Source of the DNA: Ottelia alismoides
Taxonomy: Eukaryota; Streptophyta; Magnoliopsida; Alismatales; Hydrocharitaceae
DNA: 64,000 bases
NCBI GenBank assembly: GCA_037367405.1
Contig: JAZKJV010000680.1
Span: forward strand, 620,001-684,000
Reading direction: 5' to 3'
Shown: piece by piece, positions 9,803 through 20,245 of the stretch
Position numbering within the stretch: the stretch's first letter is position 1
How the letters are laid out: each line of letters begins with the position of its first letter
Notes under the pieces: model-generated
The model's database searches: none
Told to the model about the DNA's origin: nothing
Seen by the model: the letters and a program-made list of their open reading frames with translations, nothing else
Translations under genes and position numbers: made by a program

Positions 9803-11143
9803 GGAGGGACTAAAGTGTAAATATGAAAACATCAGGGGGTCCAACTGCAATTTTTACAACTTATTTACAACAAAAACTTTTATTTTTGGGATTAAATACT
9901 AAATACAAAAAGTAAGGGGCTTGGTATGAAATTTACCCCTAAACATAGCTTTTCATCCTGCGGCGCTGGAGGCGCCACTTATCCACGTGGCGGCCATCGG
10001 ACGGCGGACATCGGTTCGGCGATGAAGGGCCGGGATTAGAACCTCCTGGCTGATCTGACGGTGGATGTACATCTTCATCGAACGGTCGGCGTTCAATCTG
10101 GGCCGCCCCTCTCGATCCAACGGTGCGGAAGGCACCTGGAAGAACTGGGAAGAAGCTCGCCCCCGGCGAGCTTCGATCGGGTAGCTCGGGCTCCTCCGGG
10201 CACCTCCCGCGCATCTGAAGCTCTCTGATCGTAGCTGGGAGGCTTCTGCACCGTCTAACGGTGTTCTCATGGCTCCGGGGGGTCCGAGTCGATGGAGCGA
10301 GGTCGGAGAAGAAAGGGGCCCCCAGGAACCTCTTCCTGGTTCAATGCGAGCCCATTTGGGCTCGATTCTTCGAAGTTCCTGCACAGGAAGAACCGCGGGC
10401 GAGAGAGCTTGCTCCTCGACCCGGGGTTTTGAAGCTGCAACGCAAAAATGAGGTGGGCGGAGGGGCTCCGGCGAACGGCGGAGGAGGAGCCCCGATTCGC
10501 CAGGACCTAGGGTCCTGGGTTGAACAAATGCGTGCGACAGATGGAGAAAGCATTGGGCTTCGAAATGGGGTGAACAGGGCGGTCGGATACGGTCAGATGT
10601 ACAGTGGAGAAGTCGCCGGAGCGGAGCTCCGGCGAACTTCGAATTTTGGATTTCTAACTACGGTGATTAACTAACCACTAATCTAACTACTGGAATGAAA
10701 TGCTAACATTAAAAGCTAACTAAAAACGCATAAAATGGCAGCTCTTATACCTGGGGGCCTCCAGGGAGCAGGGCGGACGCTGGAGCTCCGCCGTGACAAA
10801 ATCCTCCTCTCTCCGGCCAATTCGAGGCACCAGCTCACTCCCCCTGTCACGAGGAATGTCCTAGGACTAGAATTAAGGCTTGAGATTGGATAAAAAGTGG
10901 CCAAATCTGAGGAAGGAGGCGGAGCTTGTTATTTATAAACATTGGCGAGTGGCCTTATTGACCGGCGATTATTGCATGATCTAGAGAGTATTAGGTTGAT
11001 CCAAAGAATCGGCGGGCATCATGGATGATTAGGGATTAATTCTTGTGAAGGAAGCATCCTCGATTGATGGATGGTGTGTCCGGGAAAAATGGGAGAAGAT
11101 GGGCGAAGAGACGGGCTGCGTCACATCGGGCGGCTGGAGGTCA

Positions 11144-11161
11144 AGTTGACTGGAGTCAACT
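11144..11161. promoter_or_regulatory. Inverted W-box pair in the A 3' LTR
   Basis: AGTTGACT, GG, AGTCAACT is a perfect inverted pair; TTGAC is the core of the WRKY-binding W-box. Another core in inverted orientation (GGTCAA) overlaps its left edge. It is identical in the 5' LTR at 26726-26743. Confidence 0.55.
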
Positions 11162-12530
11162 CGCGGAGGGACCTGATTGGTCCACCTCAGCTGCTACACG
11201 CCAAAATAGAGGACCTGATGGAAGATTGATTTATTTGATGCCCTAAATGATTTTATTAATTTTTTCTTATAAAATAAAAAGTGTGTATTATTTCATCTAG
11301 TATTTGTTTATGATTTTTATTGAATTTTTCGAGGTGTTTTATTATAGTTTTATTTTAATAATGTGTATATGTATGTATTTACATGTATTTTCATGCATTT
11401 TATTTTTAATTTGTTTATTTTCTTTTATTATTTTATGGACTTATTTTATAAATTCATAATTTATTTTTGTGAGTATAAAGATATTTTTGTTTGATTTTTA
11501 TGCATTTATGTATATTTTTAAATAAATAGGTATAGATGTATGTAGGTATACTTATAGGTATTTTGTCTATGTCTTTTGTACACTTAATTTATTTAATATA
11601 TTTTCTTGATTTTTATTTTGGTTTTGTATTTTTAATGAGTTATGTATAATGTATATATTATTATAAAAATATAGAAGAGCAAAAGATTCAAGGATTAAAA
11701 CCCTTTTTATTGATAGATAGGTACATGTCATAGGTGTAGTGTCTATGAATTTATGGACTCATTTTATTTTACAAATTAGTTTTGGTTTCCTTCTATTTTT
11801 AATGTGTACATGCATTATATACATTATTTACAAAATTCTAAAAATATGATTTTGTACAAATAATAAATACTGAATAAAATGAATATTTTAATCAGTCCTA
11901 TATACAAGAAGGGCCAAAAACCTAACTTCTGCATATGAGCTCCAAAAATTATGAAACCAATTTTATAAAATAGTTTATGGAATGCTATATACAATTAAAG
12001 GTGAGTTTGGGTGATTTGGAGTTTTTATTTGCAAGATATGGGTCTGTGAAGTTGAGATTTTGGCTTTTTATTCTGTGTATAAAATGTACACTGGGTATTG
12101 TTTTTACACAAACTCAATTTTGTATTTTTATTTACATTATTATCTACAACTTTCATGTACAAAGTTTCTTTATTTGATGAATAAATAATTATGTACAAAA
12201 TAGGTGCCAAAAATGCATGAATAAATGAATTAATAAATGAAGTATTTATTTTATACTGGCCCTTATCTCCCCCTACTTTATTCCTTGTCGACCAATTCCA
12301 TGCTGGCCTTGGTCTCGGGGTTAGGGTCATAAAATATTTGCAATATTTTATTCCTTTTTCTTTTCTTCTCTTTATTCTATAATTTTGGCATTAAAAACCT
12401 TATTTTATATACAATTAATACACATGAATAATGAATGCTATTATGTACACATTGATGCTATTTACATGCATTTGCTGGGGTTTTTGAGGCCAAAATGATA
12501 GAATAAAGGTGATGAAATGGAGATTCATCA

Positions 12531-12545
12531 CCCCCCTATACTTGC
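12531..12545 (-). other. Polypurine tract of element A
   Basis: The minus strand reads GCAAGTATAGGGGGG directly before the 3' LTR start TGATGAATC. This is where plus-strand DNA synthesis starts in reverse transcription. Just beyond it, TTTGCTAG (12547-12554) and CTAGCAAA (12558-12565) form a hairpin. Confidence 0.85.
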
Positions 12546-14848
12546 CTTTGCTAGTCCCTAGCAAACACTTATGCAATAAGTGCAAAAAGAATTAAAGAAA
12601 AGAAAAAGGAAAATGCAAGAAAGATAGAGTGAATTGGGGTGCTTTCAGTGCAATGCATGTCCTTACAAAATCTGAATTTGGAGCTCCTGTCAGACCTTGG
12701 GTGTGAAGGTGTGTGGAACTGAGTCGGGAACCAGCTCTAAAGTACAAAAGCCTTCGATAATCACAGAACTCGGATCAACCCACCTCAATAGCCGGGTCAG
12801 AACTAGTCTACATCATACGCAAACTCTTATAACTATGAAGCTGACTTGTACGGTGTAAGTGATAATGGCTCTCCCCAACTGAAATGATCAAGGAACTGAC
12901 TTCTCCAGAATGACAACCCAATGATTCCCCAATCCAACAGCTCCTTCCTCGAGGAGCAGGGTATTCCCTTCTAAGTTCAAGTGGCAACCAGCTCAAGAGG
13001 AGGGGGTGAAGAGAAGAATGGACGGTAGCCAGTGTAGCTACCTATCCCGGGATGCAAGACCAGTGTAGTCAAGTCATCCAGCTGCAGGCTTACAGATTTG
13101 ACTTTGGAGCTCAAGCTTGCTTATTGACTTTGTACATACTTTGCAGGCATTTTATTTTTGTACAGGCCTGACCTCTTTTTTTTTCAACATACTATTCACA
13201 GCAGCATTTACATAAGGAGTTTTTCCTCTTGAGCTAGTAGACTATCCCTCTTTTGAAGCTTTATCGCAACCCACAATCTCCTATCTTTAGACCTCATTGC
13301 TATTGGATCCGGTTGGGGTGCACTTACCTCCCTAGACGAGGACGAATGTTTCCACCCGTGTGCGTCTCAGTCTGGCCAATCCAACCCCCTCACCACTCCA
13401 ACTGAGTTGAGCCAAGTGAAAGGTGCAGGTGTCCAAGTTAGATCACGGTCGGCAAGAGTCATACGTGTGTCTCGAAAAGTTCTAGTTAGTCCACTGAGGT
13501 GACTTGAACCCAGCCCTGATTTCTCAAAGAATTAAGTCTGTATAGACCTGAGGTACCTTAACCCTAGTTCCCATAAGGTTCCAGTGCAATTAGGTGCGGT
13601 AAGGTCTAACCGAGCTCCAATTTGAGGCTTTCTTAGACTGATTCAATCATCAAGCTTCACTCAAAAAGAATATGAATGGTATGCTTATGCTATGCACAAT
13701 GAATGATGCAATTTTTCACAAAAATTTGAAAGGATCAAAGAATGTTTTTACAAAAAGAATTTCTGCACAGGAAGTATGAACTGAAAATATTTAAAAAGTA
13801 TATACACTTATTTACACGGGTGTGCTGCTTTATTTTCAAAATTTAGGAATTTTTAGCAACTTTACAGGTGTGAGTGAAATAGTTTATTTAGGTATGTACA
13901 GAAAGAATTGTATGTGTCTTGTTTCTGATTTACTAGTATCTGCAATGGTGTTCTTATTAGCTTTTTGAAAATAATTTTACAAACTATAGTACACGGTAAT
14001 TTTTGCAATCCTTTACACACATTTGAAAACTATTTTTGCAAAGATTTTTCACACTATATGTATATATATAATTTTCACAATAATTTTGACAAGCATTTTT
14101 CAAGACATTTGCACATAGGTTTTTGAAATCCTTTCTTTCACACAAAGAAAAGTTTTGAAATCAACACAGTTTCACACATTTGAAATCATTTCACATCAAT
14201 TTTTTCAAAACTGGTCACACGATTTTTCAAATCATATTGTATAGGTATCTGATTTATTAATCAGTAGATATAAAAGAAGAAAAATTGTATTTGCTGTACA
14301 ATATGGTTTCAGTTTTTATAAACCTTATTTGGCTTATTCCTTATTTACCAATGAGAGATTTTTGTGCGGGTTCCTCAGACTTACTCGAGAATCATTTTCA
14401 CAAGGGTTTTTGAAAACTCTAGTCCAAAATAGTTTTGCAACATGTACACGCCTTTGAAAACTATTTTACAAATGTTTTACACAACATATATAGATTTTTC
14501 AAAACACTTTTGACAATCAACTTTTCACAATCATTTGCACACTAATTTTCACAAAGTTTTTGCTTTCACTCAAAGAAAATATGTTTTACACACAATCTAA
14601 TTTTTCAATCGTTGAATACTTGTTCACACTATTTTCAAACAACTTTCACAAGATTTTTTTTTCAAAGGAAAACGTTTCGTACAAAACACTTTTCTGACTT
14701 ACTAGTCAGTATAATTACAATGAGTCTGAGGAACTCACAATCATCTTTCATTATTATAAAGCTACTTTTTACATTTTATTTTGTGTTGTAGTGATATTTT
14801 ATTTTTCAGTATGAGTTATGGCTTTTAGTATATACACGGTATATACGA
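12546..14848 (-). other. Non-coding 3' domain of element A (pol to polypurine tract), conserved part
   Basis: No open frame of meaningful length lies here, and no env-like ORF. Its first half is alignable with the matching regions of elements B (45963-47100) and C (53710-54850), for example TTCCCTTCTAAGTTCAAGT, a doubled CCAGTGTAG motif, and the 67-nt block at 13210-13276. The second half (about 13680-14760) is a degenerate AT-rich run of units such as ATTTTCACAAA, also present in B and C. Confidence 0.8.
13210..13276 (-). other. Highly conserved 67-nt non-coding block (copy in A)
   Basis: The + strand runs from ACATAAGGAG to CCCACAA and contains AGACTATCCCTCTTTTGAAG. It differs from the C copy (54411-54477) at 3 of 67 sites and from the B copy (46632-46698) at 7. 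On the element strand it carries two all-purine tracts, AAAAGAGGGA and AAGAGGAAAAA, like polypurine tracts. It lies about 0.75 kb from the 3' polypurine tract in all three elements. Confidence 0.8.
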
Positions 14849-15203
14849 CCCCCCTATACTTAGCTTGAGCTATGTCCTCATAGATCGAAAGGAAAAAGCA
14901 AAGACATAACTCGTACTGAGTATAGACAGATCTAAAGAATAAATATGAAAGAGATGAATGAATGAGAAGTTGACCGTCCCCCCTATACTTAGGATCAAAT
15001 AATCCTAAGTATAGCAGACTGTACAAAAAGCGGGGAGGGTCAAGGGTAGGAATGTACTGATCGTACTCAGATTGTCTCCCCCTATACTTAGGGCAGGATA
15101 CTCCTAAGTATAGAAGAGGAGACAATGGAGAAGATCGAACTGAAGTCAAGAACTCTAGGTGCACATCCCCTTATACTTAGGACAAAGTACGTCTTAAGTA
15201 TAG
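14849..15203 (-). repeat. Array of four hairpins with polypurine-tract-like tails (element A)
   Basis: Four inverted repeats built on CTATACTTAGG and CCTAAGTATAG occur at 14854-14925 (23-nt imperfect arms), 14983-15014 (13-nt perfect arms, 6-nt loop), 15082-15113 and 15171-15203. On the element strand each hairpin is followed by a G-run (4 to 6 G), giving copies of CTAAGTATAGGGGGG, a near copy of the true polypurine tract at 12531. The array sits immediately downstream of pol. Confidence 0.85.
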
Positions 15204-15416
15204 AAAACTGTCTACAAAGGCGGCACCTTTTTAGATGGAAAAAGAAAATAGAAAAGGAAAAGAAGAAAAGAAGAAAAGAAGAAAATCAGAGAAATAGTGG
15301 TTGGAGTACATCGTCTGAATCTTTTGGTGCTGCAGGTGCTGTGGAGGTGTCATCGTGGTGCACTAGTTGAATTGAGTCAACAATGGCCAAGAATGCATCG
15401 GGTTCCAGGTAAGGCT

Positions 15417-18400
15417 TCAATAGTTGGCCGTTGACGACGAAGGGCTGTGCTCAGGGGACAATTCTGATATCGCGATGCTTCCGTTGTCACGCACTTCGCA
15501 TATTCGGAATGGCCCTGTCCACTTACTTTTTAATTTACCTGGGAATATCCGCAACTTTGCATCAAACAACCACACTTTCTGCCCAACGTCGAAGGTCTTT
15601 CGTCTGATGTGCCGGTCATGCCAGCGTTTCACCTTCTCCTTGTACATCAAGGTGTTATCGTATGTGCAGTCTCGGAATTCCAAGAGCCTGTTCAGATCGT
15701 CTTTTCTCTTCTGACCACCTTTTCGTGAGTCCAAGTTACAATTACTAATTGCCCAAAGAGATTTGTGAATTAATTCCACGGGCAGATGGCATGGTTTTCC
15801 ATATACAAGACGGTAGGGCGACATGCCCAAGGGAGACTTGTAGGCCGTACGGTAAGCCCAAAGAGTTGAGTCCAAGAGTTGAGACCAGTCTTTTCGGTTT
15901 GGCTTAACAAGTTTCTGCAATATGGTCTTGATTTCTCTATTGGATAACTCTGCCATGCCATTGGTCTGCGGATGATAAGGAGACGCGACACAGTGATCGA
16001 TGCCATACTCCTTCGTTAACTTCTTGACCTCTTTGTTGATGAAATGGCTACCCCCATCTGAGATGAGAATCTTTGGTATCCCAAACCGCGAAATGATGTT
16101 CTTCTTCGGAAACTGGCAAACTGTTTTGCTGTCGGCGGCTCGGGAGGGGATAGCTTCAACCCAACGACTCACGTAATCCACGGCAAGAAGGATGTGCTCA
16201 AAACCTTGACTGTTAGGAAAAGGTCCCATGAAGTCAATGCCCCATGCGTCGAAGACGTCGGCTATCTGAATAATTTTCAGAGGCATTGAATCTTTGGCAG
16301 TGAGTGTACCTTTCAGTCGCTGACAGTCAATACATCTTTTAACAAAGTCTGCTGCATCCTTGAATAAAGTGGGCCACCAGAGGCCACACTGTAATACTTT
16401 TGCTGCCGTACGATCTCCAGAATGGTGCCCACCAGATTCGAGCGAATGACAATGCTCGAGGACACTAGATTGCTCCGTCTGAGGAATGCACCTGCGCCAA
16501 ATACAATCTGCTCCTTCTCTGAATAGAAGGGGATCTTCCCACTGGTAAAAGCGGATGGTCGACATGAATTTGTTCTTCTGATTCTTCGTCCAATCCGAAG
16601 GTATTACCCCCGAGGCGAGGTAATTGACAATGTCAGCATACCAAGGGAGAGCATCCACGGCTAAGATAGCTTCGTCAGGGAAGGTTTCTGTGATAGGTGC
16701 ATTGCTCAGAGGAGGCTCATGCTGCTCAATTTTGGAGAGGTGATCTGCTACCACATTCTGAACTCCAGGTTTTTCTTTGATTTCCAGATCGAATTCCTGG
16801 AGGAGAAGCATCCAACGAATCAGTCTGGGCTTGGCATCCTTCTTCTGCTGTAGGTACCGAATAGCAGAGTGGTCCGTGAAGATTGTGACCTTCGACCCCA
16901 ACAAATAGGATCTGAACTTCTCTAAGGAGAAAACCACAGCCAGCAGTTCTTTCTCTGTCACTGTATAATTTTTTTGAGCTTCATCTAACGTTCTACTGGC
17001 ATAGTGAATGGCATAGGGCGCCTTGTCTTTCCTCTGCCCTAGAACAGCTCCGACTGCAAAATCTGACGCATCGGTCATTATTTCAAATGAAAGAGTCCAG
17101 TCGGGAGGCTGTAAGATTGGAGCCTGAGTGATAAGCTCCTTCAATTGATTGAAAGCAAGGAGAACCGGCTGATCAACAATGAACTCCGTCTCCTTGCACA
17201 AGAGTTCTGTTAGAGGTCGGGCAATGCGGCTGAAATCCTTGATAAATCGTCTGTAAAATCCCACATGCCCCAGGAATGACCTCACATTCTTTACTGACTG
17301 AGGTGGTTGAAGGTGTGAAATGACATCCACCTTGGCTGGGTCGACTTCCATGCCACGTTTGGAAATGACATGCCCCAGCACAATACCCTCTGTGACCATA
17401 AAGTGTCTCTTTTCCCATGAGAGCACTAAATTGACTTCCCGGCATTTCTGAAGCACTCTGTCTAGGTGCTCGAGGCAAGAATCGAAACTATCACCATAGA
17501 CAGAGAAATCATCCATGAACACCTCGAGAAAACTGCCTACCATCTCGGCGAATACAGCTAGCATGCATCTTTGGAAGGTTGCGGGTGCATTGCATAATCC
17601 AAAGGGCATCCTCTTGAAGGCGTAGGTACCGAACGGGCAAGTGAAGGTAGTCTTCTCTTGATCCTCAGGGGCGATCGCCACTTGGTTGTACCCGGAGTAC
17701 CCATCCAGAAAGCAGAAGAACTCCTTGCCTGCTAATCTCTCCAATACTTGGTCAATAAATGGCAAGGGAAAGTGGTCCTTCTTGGTTACTGCGTTAAGAC
17801 GGCGGTAGTCAACACACACCCGCCAGGATGTCGGTACCCGAGTTGAAATTTCCTCTCCTTTTTCATTAGTGACCACGGTAAGCCCGGATTTCTTGGGAAC
17901 TACATGCAGGGGGCTTACCCACTTTGAATCGGAGATGGGATAGATGAAGCCTGCATCACACCATTTTGTGATTTCTTTCATGACCACGTCCCGAAGGTTA
18001 GGGTTCAATCTTCTCTGAAATTCGCAGGACGGCTTGGCATCGTCTTCTAGATAGATATGGTGTGAGCACAGAGCTGGATTTATCCCTCGGAGATCTGATA
18101 CGCTCCAACCAAGTGCCTTGCGGTTCTTTTCTAGAACCTCGAGAAGTCGAGATTCTTGATCCGGATTCAGCCTGCTGCTGATGATGACCGGATACATGTG
18201 TTCTTCACCCGCAAGGAAAGCATACTTCAGGCCTGCAGGAAGTGGCTTGAGTTCTGGTTTTGTTCTGTCCACTTTATCTGTCACTTCAGATACCATGCTG
18301 GTGGTGGGATGTACCTTGAGACTGTTACCATCCTCTACATTCTGTTGAGATCCCAGTGATGTACCGAACGGTTCTGCGGTGAGCTGATCATGTTCGGTCT

Positions 18401-18911
18401 GGAGTGAGTGCTCAAGAAGATGCGCCTGCATCTGAGAATCTGTCTCCCACAAATCATCGGAGCATATGCTGACTGTGCTTTCCAAGTCCTCCTCAAGAGT
18501 GAGGATTTCTCGGGTCCATGGATCGTCCAGCGACAACTCTGAATCTCTGATTTCTGCAATAAAATCACAGTCTGCTTCTGCTGTTGCTTGACTCTCATCA
18601 GTTGTGACATTCTGCTCCTTGTTCATATTGATTGTGATTTGCTGGGTGTTCGAGCTGAAAGTGATCTTTCCAGACCCGTAATCAACCACGGCACCTGAAG
18701 TACGGAGAAATGGTCTGCCAAGGATGATAGGAGTCTGGAGCAGTGGTGCAGGAGAGTCCATATCAAGGACTACAAAGTCAGCTGGGAATTTCATCTCTTT
18801 CACGGTAACTATCACGTCTTCCAACAGACCTCGGGGCCGCTTAACGGATCGGTCAGCGAACTGAAGGATCATACGTGTCTGCTTGAGCGGTCCCAGCCCG
18901 AATTCTTGCAT
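15417..18911 (-). CDS. pol: Athila pol: protease C-terminus, RT, RNase H, integrase (open, 1164 aa)
   Basis: This copies the element RNA and inserts the DNA into a chromosome. Domains by residue: protease C-terminus about 1-90 (PIILGRPFL), acidic linker about 95-230, RT about 235-500 with FMDD near 463-466, RNase H with TDASD near 612, an EKELL glutamate near 650 and FTDHSA near 680, integrase zinc region about 820-865 (GGHHSG, then CIDC), and a core with Asp in WGIDFMG (about 891), Asp in ISDGG (about 951) and Glu in MAELSNRE, exactly 35 residues apart for the last two. The catalytic residues all look intact. The natural C-terminus seems to continue in another frame ([12 protein letters not shown]), so the end is shifted. 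The first ATG overlaps the stop of the upstream protease frame as TAATG. Confidence 0.92.
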   Translation of the reverse strand: MQEFGLGPLKQTRMILQFADRSVKRPRGLLEDVIVTVKEMKFPADFVVLDMDSPAPLLQTPIILGRPFLRTSGAVVDYGSGKITFSSNTQQITINMNKEQNVTTDESQATAEADCDFIAEIRDSELSLDDPWTREILTLEEDLESTVSICSDDLWETDSQMQAHLLEHSLQTEHDQLTAEPFGTSLGSQQNVEDGNSLKVHPTTSMVSEVTDKVDRTKPELKPLPAGLKYAFLAGEEHMYPVIISSRLNPDQESRLLEVLEKNRKALGWSVSDLRGINPALCSHHIYLEDDAKPSCEFQRRLNPNLRDVVMKEITKWCDAGFIYPISDSKWVSPLHVVPKKSGLTVVTNEKGEEISTRVPTSWRVCVDYRRLNAVTKKDHFPLPFIDQVLERLAGKEFFCFLDGYSGYNQVAIAPEDQEKTTFTCPFGTYAFKRMPFGLCNAPATFQRCMLAVFAEMVGSFLEVFMDDFSVYGDSFDSCLEHLDRVLQKCREVNLVLSWEKRHFMVTEGIVLGHVISKRGMEVDPAKVDVISHLQPPQSVKNVRSFLGHVGFYRRFIKDFSRIARPLTELLCKETEFIVDQPVLLAFNQLKELITQAPILQPPDWTLSFEIMTDASDFAVGAVLGQRKDKAPYAIHYASRTLDEAQKNYTVTEKELLAVVFSLEKFRSYLLGSKVTIFTDHSAIRYLQQKKDAKPRLIRWMLLLQEFDLEIKEKPGVQNVVADHLSKIEQHEPPLSNAPITETFPDEAILAVDALPWYADIVNYLASGVIPSDWTKNQKNKFMSTIRFYQWEDPLLFREGADCIWRRCIPQTEQSSVLEHCHSLESGGHHSGDRTAAKVLQCGLWWPTLFKDAADFVKRCIDCQRLKGTLTAKDSMPLKIIQIADVFDAWGIDFMGPFPNSQGFEHILLAVDYVSRWVEAIPSRAADSKTVCQFPKKNIISRFGIPKILISDGGSHFINKEVKKLTKEYGIDHCVASPYHPQTNGMAELSNREIKTILQKLVKPNRKDWSQLLDSTLWAYRTAYKSPLGMSPYRLVYGKPCHLPVELIHKSLWAISNCNLDSRKGGQKRKDDLNRLLEFRDCTYDNTLMYKEKVKRWHDRHIRRKTFDVGQKVWLFDAKLRIFPGKLKSKWTGPFRICEVRDNGSIAISELSPEHSPSSSTANY

Positions 18912-19519
18912 TATGGATGAGGCATAAGGTTGATGGAAGAACCACTATCAAGAAGAGTACGCTCGAAGACCTGATCGAAAATCACACAACTGATCAGAGG
19001 TGCTCCTGTATCTTGCTTTTTCTGAGGGAGGTTGGTGATAGCTGCTACTGTGGCCATGGATAGAACGTGCTTTTCTACCTCTCGGCGTCTGTTGTCTTGC
19101 GCTGGGCGACGCCTGTTAGTACATGCCTCTTTCAGCCCTTTCTTCACAGCTGGCATGTATTCCACGGCCTTCAACAAGGGAATCTCAACAGTCAATTTAT
19201 CCAAAATGTCCACGACACCTGGATCAGACAATGCATTTTTTCTTTTTGCATTTTTTTTGGATTTTTGTATTGCAAGCGGAAAAGGAATATTCACATTACT
19301 GGTAGGAAAATTAGAGTTATTATTTACATCAAAATCATCGCCCACAGAATGTTGTACATCCGGACTACAAAAAGGAGTACAAGCTGGATCTGGATATGCT
19401 GGTGCTGCTGAGCGATCAAAAAGGGTAGCATCTGCTCCATCGGATGGCAAGAGATCGACTGCTGCTGGTTGCTCCTCCAAGGCTGGCGCGGCTTCGCTTC
19501 TGCTACATGCTTCTTTTTG
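18909..19519 (-). pseudogene. Athila protease N-terminal region of element A
   Basis: The frame (open 18911-19480, back to a TAA near 19520) includes a basic patch SKKNAKRKN, EIPLLKAVEYMPAVKKGLKE, and the aspartic protease site [12 protein letters not shown] near its end. It stops at MPHP followed by TAA and continues one base over as pol. A 1-base change would join the two frames; I read it as a mutation because element C breaks at a different, in-frame stop. Confidence 0.8.
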
Positions 19520-20245
19520 TTATTTTTGTTTTTGCTGATTTTTTTGTGTTTTTGGCTGAGGCTGATGACATGGCACGACGGCTGGACTGGCTTCTCCTTC
19601 GTCTTCCTCCTCACCCGCCCATGGAGTTGGCACGACTGATGCGGAAGATGACGATCCACCTGTTTCTTTATTCACCCCACATATGGTAGCAGGCGGAGGC
19701 AAGGCCCTACCGCTCCTGAGAGTAACAGCATTAGAATAAACAGTAATATCGTTATCACATGCGGACTGGACATCACATTCTACATGCTCCTTCTTCTTGA
19801 AATTGTTGGGGTTGGCTTCGACCTGCGCCGGAATGGTAGTGCGAGTGGCGGTCAGGTCATCAAGCCGCTTGGTCATCTCCGCTAGCCCTTGAACAAGCTG
19901 GGCTAGACACTCCATGGTGGGATTAGCTGGGGGCACATCAGAAGATGCAGCGTGCAGACCACGCTGTTGTTGGTTAGATGAGTGGGGAGGCTGCTGGTGG
20001 TGTTGCTGTGGTGGAGCAGGAAGTTGAAGTTGCTGGTAGGACGGAGGTGGATACTGCTGGTATGGTTGAGGCTGAGCAGCCGCATACTAGTGATACGGCT
20101 GTGGGTGGCGGTATTGCGGCTGCTGGTAAGGAAAATTCTGCCTCCATTGTTGTGCAAACTGGGGAGGCTGCTGGTGTTGTTGAGAGGTTTGGCCAAAACG
20201 ACCACCCTGTGGTTGGTGGTACTGTCGGTTGGCAAATTGCTGACC
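19520..20245 (-). pseudogene. gag: Gag C-terminal region of element A (Gln/Pro-rich, with stops)
   Basis: The frame is the same as the main gag frame. It is rich in Q, P and Y, carries TAG codons near 20243 and 20087, then PNPTMECLAQLVQGLAEMTKRL and the Athila signature VTLRSGR near 19710, and ends at TAA 19520-19522. No CCHC knuckle is visible; a Q-rich tail takes its place, as in other Athila Gags. Confidence 0.75.

Larger units (their letters stand above)
8453..12530 (-). repeat. 3' LTR of element A
   Basis: This 4078-bp LTR pairs with 24029-28112. Its left third is AT-rich with TA runs (8745-8960), followed by a G-box hairpin (9772-9802), a GC-rich block (about 9950-10910), a TATA-like box, an inverted W-box pair (11144-11161), and an AT-rich tail ending in GAGATTCATCA. 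Open frames of 60-143 codons in the GC-rich block occur on both strands and in both LTRs; they overlap each other and look non-coding. Confidence 0.93.

Noticed and set aside
9939..10674. Overlapping open frames of 91-143 codons on both strands in the A LTR, repeated at 25521-26256
   Set aside because: They are present twice only because the LTR is duplicated. Frames on both strands are open because the block is GC-rich, and no domain is recognisable.
12546..14848. Env-like third ORF expected in some Athila elements
   Set aside because: No minus-strand frame longer than about 60 codons is present in this part in A, and none in C.
14849..15203. CRISPR-like array
   Set aside because: The units are inverted repeats with variable arms in a plant retrotransposon; there are no constant direct repeats with unique spacers.
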